DNA of 64,000 nucleotides from Nereocystis luetkeana (taxonomy: Eukaryota; Sar; Phaeophyceae; Laminariales; Laminariaceae): contig JARUPZ010000018.1 of NCBI GenBank assembly GCA_031213475.1, positions 3,162,733 through 3,226,732 of the forward strand, read 5' to 3'. Position 1 is the stretch's first letter. Each line of letters begins with the position of its first letter. Below, piece after piece: positions 26,301 through 38,300 of this stretch. Below the pieces are notes generated by a model that saw only the letters and a list, made by a program, of their open reading frames with translations, ran no database searches and was not told where the DNA came from. The translations under genes were made by a program, and so were the position numbers.

Positions 26301-29300
26301 CGTAGTGTTTTCGACGGGCCAGCAGACCGAGACCGGCTCTTCTAGGCGCCTGAAACAAACCCCGAAGCATCTGCCAACTACCACTCCGCCGTTGAGCACA
26401 AATACAGGTTATACTGAACAGTTACAAAAGTTTACGTATGTTTCGGTTCAGGGCAGCATTATGTACCACAGCGAGCGTGGCAATAGTAGCACAGACACTT
26501 GGCGATATCCTCACCTCACAACTCACTCGTGCTTTGCAACAATATTTTCAGATTGTTTACTCAGATCGACAGATAATCTATAGATGATCTATAGATAGAT
26601 CATGATCTAGATCTTTCAACGCAGATAAATCACTTGTCCTGATATGTATGATCTAGCTCATGCTGCCGGGTGGGGGCCGTAGACTGTAATATTGCCAGTA
26701 AACGCCCCCTCCCCCTCCCCCTCCCCCCCCCCCCTCCCCCTCCCCCCCGGGTCGACTTTCCGAGCTCGATGTCTCCTCAGCAAGGAGAATGTCAGCGCCG
26801 ACAAGGGTGGCCCCAGCCAGATGTCGTCAAGGGCTGTCCTAAAACGTGTCGTTTGGTAGTGGTACAGTAGCAAACATCTGGTGGTACAGTAGCGTAACTT
26901 ATTCATGGCGACAAAAAGGTGTCCTTGAATTTTTGGCTAGTCACCTCGGATCCGAAAAGGGCAGGCCTCGACCAAGACGTTTCCCCCGACAGACTGTTGA
27001 AGTAGTAGTACGCGCCGCTAGACTCGTCGAGCACCTTGGTCACCACGGAGGCCAGCAGGGACCGGAGGGTGCGGATGGCCCGGCGGCGTCGCCAAGCCGC
27101 CTGGGTGAGAGAGCGAGAGAGGAGAAAGATATAGAGAGAGGTAGTATGGCGGAGTTTGATCGTACTGTAGCGTGAGATGTCTGTATGTATTACATCGAGG
27201 GGCAGAGATAGAAAAGATCAGGGAGTACCGCGGAAGGGTACGATACGGTACGATATGAAAATTTGATGCAGTGTTTTACACCTTTGAGTGGAGGTGTTAT
27301 TGTACCCGAGGCAAAGACGCCGATCACCTACCTGCCCAACCCATCAGCCCAGGAAAATACGCCTCAAAACACTTGCAACACCGAGTACGTACTGCACCAT
27401 CCCGTCTCCCTTATTTTTTTGGATGCCATCTCCTGACAAAGTCTATTTCAAGATTAAGAGTTATTCTCGGGCTGTTGTCCGAGTAGCGGCTCCGCAGTAT
27501 ATTACACGGCACGTGTGTTTGCCTCTCTGCATATTTAGGAGAATATATTTGCCGCAGCACGTGAGGCATTCCTACATTTTTCGTGGGTGACGTACCTGGC
27601 ACCCTTTTATCTACTCGTAGGGTAATACTACTGTATGTCTATAGTACCTGGTATGCTCATTGTGCATGGTTGGATGGTTGGGGCGTTGTGGTGTCACAGT
27701 CTACCCGAGTTCGATGATTGGATTGGACACCAAGTCACAATCTCGTGGCGTGCATTTATCAGTTCTGGGAGAGCAGTCACAATGCCTGCATGAGGGGCGC
27801 TTCTGATAGGAGCTACCGCTCTAGGGTCCCTTCGGCACCCTGGACCAAGCGCCTGTTTTCACGCCATGGTTTGCATTATTTTTCAGAATTCTAGCCCGCT
27901 TTATGCGGGGCGTACAGGCCACATTCACACTCTGCCCAAGTTCATGCACAGATTGACCATTGTACCACGCAGCCTGCGGTCCTTGTTGGTGATCCATCGT
28001 AAGCGCTGTCCTGACCGGTACTTTTTTGGAGTAGTTTTGCGCCGAGGGTATGAGACAAGGCTACGTAGGGAGCTACGAGAGGTAGTGAGTTGCATCGGTC
28101 GCACATCCTTTCGTGCAGGCAGGCGTTTATCTCCGGGTTTTAGTCACATCACGCTCCTTCCACTACTACGCCCATCCACTTCTCTGGAAACCCTCGGATC
28201 CTTGGAAAAGCCGCTGTAACAGTGGTGTCTGGGTGCTAGCGGGTGCTACAGCGATGCCGGCCCCGGGCTCCTACTGAGTTCAGGGGTGTGGAAATGGTGC
28301 TGTGGATGGTTATTTTCCTCTCGAAGATGTCATAGCGTGCATGCTGTAGGATACATACTCTTTGCAGAAAAACGGAGAAAACCGAGCTGTGCACCCACCT
28401 GAATTATAACGGCAGCCTCATCCTCAACGTAGGTGGGCGCTACAGTGTCCAGATCTCCCAGCTCGCCCAAGATGCGGATCAATACTGCCGGGGGCTGGGG
28501 AGAAAAATTGGTCCTTTTCGACTGACGCCGGATTATGTGTTGCGTGTGTCTGCACCCTAAAACGTACCTGGTAGGCTATAGCGTTCTATCGAGGCCAGGG
28601 ACTACAGTACACTCGGTCTATCGTACGCTAAACTAACAGCTAACATCGACAAACTCGACGGCGTTAAATGGATATAGCACGTAGTAACAGTTAGTACTTT
28701 ACGGTCGAGAAAAAGCGCAACAACAGTAGTAGTACTGTGCTCAAGTATACCTGCTTGTAAGTATTGGTACTGTAATAATACTTCATATCTATACTATTAC
28801 CAATAACATGTGACAATACTGTTAATATTAGTATGTTATGAGGCTTAGATTCGGTAGGCGATTGGTTAACCTTTTACCTTTAGCCCAACGGACTGAGACC
28901 TTCACAAATGGCGTCGTCGGCAGGACATGGGTTGTTGGTCGTGAGTTCGAATCTCACGTCCACCATGAAATCGCTTTTTCAAAGATCAAGTGAGTTTCCT
29001 CATGTATGTCAAGAACCCGAAAAATGCCTCTGGATCCCCAGAAATTGGACCCGCGTGTGGTGGCGCGTCGACCCGTTAAAATCCGGTCCGTTCCAGGGGG
29101 GGAGAGTGTTATGAGGCTTAGATTGGGTAGGCGATTGGTTAACCTTTTACCTTTAGCCCAACGGACTAAGACCTTCACAAGTACAGTATAGTGGTAGTAG
29201 TGTTGTGGGTATCGTAATTATATACTGGTATATAATATCCTTACGTTTCCGTTTAGAGTGGTACGTCACAGCACACTAAGAGTGCTACTACTATCACTAT

Positions 29301-32300
29301 GCTACGTACCGTCCCAGGTATTTACATACTACTATTACTAGGAGAAACGCAGGGCTAGTGCCACGGGCGAAGCCATGGTCGTACCGCTACAGCAATAGTT
29401 CTATCGGAAAAAAACACTACTCATATTAATAGGTGGCTGCCTGTGTTGTACCAAACCATTGTCTGCTATCGTGCAGGACCACACGTGGAAGATGTGCAGC
29501 GTGAGGGCAGCCCGAGCAATTGCCGCCCCCGAGCTACAATATGGATGGTCGTCTAAGCCTGCAGACATCGCACGTAGAGACATTTTGACACAGATAACAA
29601 CAGATAGATGACAGATGCTGGTACCTGGTAGTAGATCGAGGGTAAGTATCGCACACCTGGTAATACGAAGTACATGTATGTTCGTGTTACTATACTGCTG
29701 TAGTAGTATTACTAGATCTTTGATGCGTATCCTCTTACATTCCATGTGGTTTCAAACGTCTTGGTGTTGTAGTAGTAGTACCCCTGAGTCCTCGGGTCGA
29801 AGATTTTTTCGTAGATCAGGTTCGCCTGCCGTACGGCCGCCAGCCGCCCGAGAAAGCCGCGCACAACTCTTTGCGCGTGCACAGCGGCCCTGTCCTCGTC
29901 GCTACTAGGATCTGCAGCAGCTGTAGTAACAGGCGTGGCGGCAGCAAGCGTCATCTTTCGAAGACACCGAGGAAATCTAGAGGATGTATGTATGTGTGAT
30001 CCAGATAGTACGCAGCGTGCGACTACTATGATACCTGGTGGTATAGTGCCAACACTGCTGCCGCTGCTGCTAAGGATCTATTTGCCGTGAGACTTCAGTC
30101 GCAGATCCTGTCTGTATGTACTAGTACAAGTGTTTCGTTCTATATTCCATTGTGTGTCGTCGAGATTCAATTCGGAACATTCATTCAAAAACCTTCAAAC
30201 GTGGTTCGTCGAACGCTCAAAAACGACAGCCGTTTTTTCCCGTTTGGCCAATCAATGATGGATCGCGTGTATTTCCGCTAAAAAAAAGTAGTCTCGCCGC
30301 ATTTCGGATAGATCTGGATCCGGGCGTGCAGGCACAACACTCTGCATCCATCCACTTCCAGCCTCCCCCACCCCCCCCTTCTCCCACCCCAGCTGATTAA
30401 GCTCGACTCAAGGCAACCCGCTGAAGAAGCACGACTTCACAATCAATGTTGGGCGAAGGAAGCATATATATGATAACATGATGACAGTACTCGTACGCGT
30501 ACGTGAGTGTGCAAACGCAAACACCTCGAGCATTATTACGACAAAAAAACGGTACTACTTTGGGCGGAAATATAATGAACGTTTGAACATTAATATAAAT
30601 ATCAAGTGGTCTTTATATTTACATCCGTAGTGGTATAAGAAATACCGCTCTCGACTATGGACGGTCGTCTGGTCGTCGTAATAACTTTTGAACGATCTTC
30701 ATACGTATTTCCGCCCAGACTGTGATACTCGTACCAGTATGATGCCAGCTGTCAGGGGTCCCAGCTGTGAGTTCGACCGACTGATACTCGATTTTCGGCG
30801 TTGCTTTGCGTACTGCTGCGCTTGTACATTCCTCGTGGAGGAGATAGATAGGTCGGCCGCTCCCCTGGCCACTTTTTATTATTCATCGTAGTGCCGGCAG
30901 GGGGGTCGTTTCAGCAGGACGGTTGCACCACACGGTGTGGTGATATCGATCTACACAGCAGTAGTAGTCCTTTCACGTACGAGGCTCGTAATGTTTTTTT
31001 TTTTAATATCTATAGAGCAGAGCCAACGTTATTAATAGTGCCAGCAGGGTCGTCAGCAGGACGGTTGCACCACACGGCGTGGTGATATCGATCTACACAG
31101 CAGTAGTAGTAGTTCTTTCACGTACGAGGTCATGCTTTTTAAAATCTGTATAGAGCAGAGCCAACGTTATTAATAGTGCCAGCAGGGCCGTTAGCAGGAC
31201 GGTTGCACCACACGTCTTGGTCATGTCGATCTATACAGCAGTAGTCCTTTCACGTACGAGGTTGTATGCTTGTTTAAAAATCTGTGTAGAGCAAAGCCAG
31301 CGTTATGCGTTGCTGTGCGGTTCCCCAGGTGTTACCTTAATACGAAGTACGTGCGCATGTTTTTTTTCAATCCTGCGGCGGATAGGTACGTACATACAGC
31401 GTATTATATGTACGTGTATGTCTCAATTGAGCAAAAAAGTACGCTCTGCTGCGGTGAAAACAGTGGCAAGCGCCAGCTGCCGTGGACTCGGACACGTGAG
31501 TGTCTATGTCGACCCGACTTGATCCCGGGGAAGGATAAAGTGCGGGGGAATTAGCCACCCACAGGAAATCATATCTCCAGGTATATTAGGTAGTGTGCGA
31601 AAACAGGCAAACGAAAACAAAGCTGAGAACTCTCACTCCGTGTTTTATCGTGTGTCACTTACTTTCGTATTTGTATCATCCGCGTACAATCGTAGCTTGC
31701 GGGCGGGCAACCAAGAAGACGCTAGGGAGCACGCCTGCTTCGAATAATAATCCCTTCTTGTCACCAGCACAGTACGCGTTGCACACCATTATACCGTACG
31801 AAGAGAGCAAGGCTCCTCCTTACTTTCCTCCACCAAGTATCTTTGGAACCTTTTTGGCTGACTATCCCAGCTTAATAATTCAGACCTTTACGTACTATTA
31901 ACAGCTTTTTCGGATGTATTTTTACGGTCGCGGACACATGCAATGTTGGTGGTGAGCAACCCCACTACTACTGCTGCTGCTGGATGGATTACATTGTACC
32001 TGGTATACCGGTACCTGGTATCGGCACAGCATAACAAATATGCTCTCCATGCACTCTTCCCTAGCGACGACAACTACCAGGTGATTTCTTCGCAAATTCC
32101 GATTTTTTCCCCGTGTCATACTGGCTCTCTGTGAGGGAAATTCGGAGGCCTCCTGTCTGCCCCCCTTTGCTTTCAGTCCTCTCCCAACCAAGCATGGCCC
32201 TCGATCTTGTTTGTTCTACTCGTATATACAGTACGTAGCAGCGCTATAGGAGCCGTCCCGAACGACATCATCGCTCCGCGAGCCCACGAAACAAACGAAC

Positions 32301-35300
32301 GAAGCAGCAGCAGCAGGCACTCTTCTCGCTCATCGGTGAGCACCAATACCAAGCAATAAAATAGGCGCGTCAGAATGTCACGTCTCGCGAAAAAAGCCAA
32401 CAAAAAAACAAAATGATCGCAACACCAAAAACGGCAAGATGGGACAGAAGCCAGTACAAGCATCCAACGTATACATGTACGTACGTGCGCACCAGGTACT
32501 GGCATGACAACCAGTTTGGCTAAAGGAAGTGACCAGTTTTGACCAAAAAAACATGTAAGGAGGAACCGGTGATTGACATACCAACGGGCGAGGACAGCGA
32601 CCACGTCAGTCACGAAACAGCGCGCAAGAAAAGGCGCTTCGAAGTGGTGATTGGCTACTGGGTGCGGAGTCAAGAATAAAAAGTGTTACACTTCGCTGTG
32701 CTCGTTAATGGACAGCGCTTACGCCAAGCAGGGTGGTCCTAAAAAACATCCAGCTCTAATGAAGCAAAAAGGTAAACCCGCATCATTCCCCACGCTACCG
32801 CTGTGTTGCACAGCCAACCTTGCCCCCACCGCTAGATACTTGCAACCTCCAGTCAGAAAACTGTGTGCCACGAATCTCTTTCTCAACATACTACAGAACG
32901 TGGCCTCCCAGGCATGAACGCACCATTGGATGCTTCTCACGCCTCGAAGGACGGTACAAATAGTTGTCACCTTGTGCGCGCTGTACCACATACGCACGTT
33001 CACTTTGTGGTGGCGGTGTTGTGTGGCAACGAAACTCTGCCCCCCCTCCCCCCCCCCCCCCCCCCAACCCCCCCTATGCTTTTCTTACAGGTTAATAAAC
33101 AGCTATGCGGCGTACGCAATGGCGCCGTGATAACTTACACTCCTATCATGGCCGTTCGTCGTGTTTGCAAGAACCGAACACAAAACGCAATTGCTTCGAT
33201 GCCCACCGGCCCCGGTCAAAACTCTCTTTGGTAAATCAAAGAGAGGAATCAAATGGTAATTTTTTACGTACCCACCACCGCCCCCAGATGCAACTCGTGC
33301 CGCACACGCAGCACGCAGCGCTTGCAGGAAAATGCAAAAAATCATATTTGACACAGCCATCGCTTTGCAAAACACTAAATAAAGCCCAAGTCGGCAACTC
33401 TCGCAGCTCTTACGCCACGGCCACAACGACCACCACGACCACCACCACGACCACCACCAAAAACGGGCGAAGGTTGCGAAGGAGAGGCCGACCGCAGCAA
33501 AATCGGAAGACCACCGTTTGGCCCACCAGCGGCTCCCGTCACAACCCAACCCACCCACCGACCCAACCCCCGCCCCGGTCAACGCCAACAACATCAAGTG
33601 CGCAAAAACAGGGGCACCAGCCTATATAGCCTTGCAAGTCTTGATCCTGGTCTCGAGCGCATACCCCCAATAAACGCAGTGCTCTGACCTCCGTAATGGC
33701 CTCGACTCCCACTCGGGTTCCATATAAAATGCAGTGTTTCAAGCAAAGTAATCGTTGCCGGATGACCTTCCCGCGTCTCCGAAGACAATGTTGTCGTCCT
33801 TCAGATTGATCTGGGAACAAAAAAAAAGCGCAAAAAAACAGGAGAGAAGAAACGACGACATTAGTATTAGTAGGATGAAAAGGCTGCAACAGCGGGAGAG
33901 CTGCGAATTGAATATATTTTGTATTCATTATGTGTGACACAAAAAAACAGAAGAAAATTATCCCGAGCGGAATAGAAGCACCAGCACCGCGCAGTGCAGT
34001 GCAGGCGGAAAGGGATCGCCGTCAGACAAGAGCACAGGTCAACCAAGCGCTAATTCTACAATAGAACGGGGGCACATAAGTAACCAGAACCATATGTGAT
34101 GTGTACACATATGCCGGAATAATGTTTTCTCGGGTCCAACGCGGGCTCCGATTCTTATTACATATGCCCACCCGGGAAAGTACGACGAGCATCCGCTGTC
34201 CACAGAAACTACGACATCCGGTCTGCTCCCGCTCGGTCGGTTCTCGCGGACAGAGCCGCTGGGATAGTTGGCCGAGTCCGTTGCGGAAAATCGCGGACCA
34301 CCAAAAAAACAAAAAAACAGCGAGACAATTGAAAAAAAAGGCGCACCTTCCAGTAGTTGAAGAGAAGGAGGATGGACTCCAGGATCTGATGGCAAAACGG
34401 ACCGGTCGCGATGACAGCAACGAAGACGTAATGGTGGGGAGATGCGGTTGGGTGGGTGGGTGGGTGGGTGAGTACGTCAATCCCACGAAACGGTAAAAAA
34501 AGGCATACCCATGCATTCCATGGCGCGAAGTGACCGTTACATAGCAAGAAACGCACACAAACGCGTGCGTTCCCATTAAGCGTTTACTGTACGCATAAAT
34601 CACACGAATCACGCTTTGCAGGTCACGTGGGTCTTCTGTAGACTCATCTGCCCACGGTAGCACGTTAACGAAGGTTCTCGCATTGGTTGTTGACTCAACT
34701 AAAAAAAGTTACGTTTTTCTTTCAAAGAGCAAAATTAGCGTCCTGCCGCGAAAAAAAAAAAGGTAGGCAGCACGCCAGGAATAAAACGCAAAAGAGAAAA
34801 ATTAGTGCGCGCGGTGAACGCAGCCACCAGGCGGCAGTCGCTACCTCATACTTCGACTTTCATGACAAGCAAAACGAAAGCTTTGGCCACCACGAACCCA
34901 TATCTACCGCCAATAAAAGTGTAAGTGCAACAGCACACAATGCACGTTCGTCGAAATAGTCGCACTAAGGCCTATGCCGACGAGGCCGACACAAGACACT
35001 TCCTGACAAAAAAATACAGCAGAATGCTAGACAGCGAATACGCGATTTTTTTACGATTACTCGTACCATGGTACGGAATACCCACACACACCGACAGCAC
35101 CACAGAAGCCACTAACTGAGCACACCGAGAATCTCACCTGTTCCCAACTCCGGCCCATTTGTAAGTAGGCGTTGGACTCCTGCGGGGGCAGAGCATGGCA
35201 CACGAGGACGCTCGGACGCTGAGTTACTACGAAGCTCGGACGCTGAGTTACTACGAAGCTCCAACGTACCAGCGCAGAGTTGTCATGCCCTCACATATGT

Positions 35301-38300
35301 GCAGAATCGCAGGCGTACAGCAGTTATTTGCGTTTCTGCGACTTCTCTCGGTGTGTCCTTCTTCATACTGATCCAGTTTTCATACTGATCCAGATCGTCA
35401 CGCCATACAGTACGTAAAACGTACATACCCCGCATGCTTACAACGACTTTTTATTAATATACTTGCTCATATCGCGGTGTCCGTCCCGCTCTAGGCTTCA
35501 TACTCGTACCATTGTCATATTTCTATGTACAAAATCGCGCGTGTACGACAACTTTGACTGTCTACCCCCTATATCCGTCTTTCTCGTGTGTGTCTGTCCC
35601 TTAAGTATATATGCCCGTCCGTACGCTACAATGGAGCCTGCGATCGGGATCAACGGTGGGCGTACATACCTGCAACGTAAGCAAATCGTGGTGAGCCTTC
35701 TCCCACGCCTCTAGGTTGTTCCCGTTCACCTCCTGTAGCCAGCAAACGGTAACCGTTGAACACAAACAGCAATTGGCGCACGGGAGAACGCCAGAACGAC
35801 GCAGCATCCTCAAGTCACGAGCAAATCTGTTGCTGCTGTGTGGCTCGTGTGCGCCACAAGCACCGCTCCCTCTGCTGTTCTTGGGGGCGCTAAATTGCCA
35901 CGGCTGGCGATTTGAATAAAAATCACGCACACCCCGCTGCAGGTTGACAACGGCGGTGATGATGATGATGATAATATGATGAAAATGATGATGATGATGA
36001 TGATGATGACTCAAATGAGCTTATTCCTACGGGTCTATAGCCAGCGGTCACAAAATCAGGCCGCTCAGCGCCCCGTTAGGGGGGGGAAAAAACAGAGCAA
36101 ACCGCAACAGGGATAGTACACAAACATATATACAGACGCCACTCTGTCCGGAAAAGTAAAGTTCAGTCGGATATTCGAATGAACCATCAAACGTTCATTA
36201 TATTTCCGGACAGACTGGTCTTCACAAGATTAAAACGAAACGGAACGGTTCCACCCCGTACTGCACACGTACAAAATACACTTTCGCAAGTGCGCTCAAC
36301 ATAGAAATGTGCGTGACGCACTTAATAAGAGCCCGCGATAACCTACTGTACGAAGCACCAGACGGGGCCGAGGACCTCAAATCAGTTCCTTCTGCGCACA
36401 GCGTGGTGGTCCTTGCCAATCTTACCATATCACAGTTGCCACCTCAACACGCGGTCCGGCCAAACATTTCCGGGTTTTTAGTTTCTTGATAATTTATTTC
36501 GCCAGCGCACACATTTGCCCAAGGCGAGTTGCTAGCGAGAGATACGTACCCACTCTACATCCATGCACCAGGAGAAAGAAATTACTTGCCCCACAAAGCA
36601 ATAACAAATACACACCCCAGAAAAAACAACAAAAACAAGAAACTCCCCACAAAACGAGAACAGAATAAAAAAATAAAAAGTCTCGTGAGCGTGCAAGCAT
36701 CAAAAACACGGTTGAAAGGGAAACGCATCGACCGACGCGCAGCTGCTGCTGCCGCCGCCACACTCCGGAGAGTCTTACCTTGGTGGAGAACATGTGCCTT
36801 AGTGTTTCCACCCTAACGGATAAATGGGAGTTTACCTATAAAAAAAGGCGTGACGGAGCAGAGGGGTATAAGAGCCGGGGGGGGGGGGGGGGGGGGGGTG
36901 CACTCGATAGGAGAGATGTACTCGATCTCATGCATGGCCGTAGTCGTATGACCATAGACCCTCGCATCCCTACAATACCGGGACGGAGCATGTCGGGTTT
37001 TCACCGACCAGGCAGACATTGCTTGCATCAAGAGCGAAGCGCCGTGAGGTGTTGGGCGAGTCGCATGTAGGGTGAGCCGCATCCTACTGAGAACCCCTTG
37101 TGAGGCGGAATTTCTTGCATATCCATGACAGCGTTGAATTCCTTAACTTGCACTACTCTAGTCGGGGGATGGAAAATTGGGAAGTGAGAAATTTTGGAGA
37201 AATTTCTGACGTGACGATGGGCGTTTTTTTTTTTTTCTTTTCCCTAGAGGTGCAGACTGCAGGTCGCTTCGCTTAGGCATTTAATATTCAGCCCCGAAGG
37301 TCAACAAGAGTGGGTATACTACAGAAAACAATACCACGCGCGAGAGGCGGAACTGCACGACGCGGTTCAAAGGTCGCTCTGTAGAGAGTGAGACGCGTTG
37401 TAGTGGCGGGCGAGTGGGTGGGTGGGTGTATGTTGTTCGTCCGTTGGTCGCAGGTATGAATCTCTTGCGCATAGCGCCGACGGGGCAGGCAGGGAGGTTT
37501 TTGGCAGGCCACAACCTCGCAGAAATGATGGTGCCGGTAGGTCCGAGAACAACTACGATATGGTAAAAGCAACCTTTTGTAACCCGTGTACGAGTCATAT
37601 ATACTCTGGTGTACCTGCAGTTCAACGCAAACCGCGAGTAAGCTCGAAGCTGGGCCCCTACTGCAAACGGGATGCGACTACTGCAGTATGAGTACGTACT
37701 GGAAAGTATTGCCGACAGCGCACCACAGCGCGCACCCAATATCTAAAAGACAACAACATAAACAACAAATGCACTACTTCGTGAGAGTTCGCCCGCAGCA
37801 TCCATTGTAGTCAACCAAATTTGTTGTCTCGAAAGCACCACAATACCATAACTGCTTCGTGCAAGCGCTCGCTCAGCAACTCACCATAATTAAAAAAAAC
37901 GAAACAAAAACTGCTGTCTTATAGACAAGGCCCCTCCCTACCTACCTGCGAGCGAGCGCTGTTGGATCGCTTCATCTCCTGCACGATCTGAACCTGAAAC
38001 TTCTGGATTTTTTGCCGGTGAGACTCCGCAAACGCCTGCTCGTTGGCCGGTAAGCACAGGTCGCACCACGAGAACAGCCGGTCCAGCAACTCGCGGAACT
38101 CTTTTCTCAGCACGATATAACAAAAACACAAAACGCAAAACGCAAAAACATCGGACAAAAACGCCGCGAGAAACCCAGGGAGAATAGAAACCCGGGGAGG
38201 GGGGGGGGGGGAGGGTGGATGCACAGTTGTCCTTTTAGCGCAGGCGGGCGAGTGGCGTGTTCGAGGCCTCCACACACAGAACAACAGAAAAATAACAAGT

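Noticed and set aside
27866-28219. 117-codon plus-strand frame
   Set aside because: Arg/Ser/Leu-rich composition typical of chance frames, no splice context, antisense within an intron.
28870-28975. A tRNA gene
   Set aside because: A-box-like and T-arm-like sequences are present, but no cloverleaf can be folded over the correct length, and the stretch lies across the terminal repeat and interior of a TRIM that recurs at 61.8 kb.
33594-33940. Protein kinase fragment
   Set aside because: EVRALRLL resembles a kinase helix, but it runs past the exon 13 donor. No glycine loop, VAIK, HRD or DFG is found nearby.
37281-37739. Minus-strand frame LGPTGTIISARLWPAKNLPA as an exon
   Set aside because: No donor in phase after it, and exons 8 and 9 already join in phase without it.
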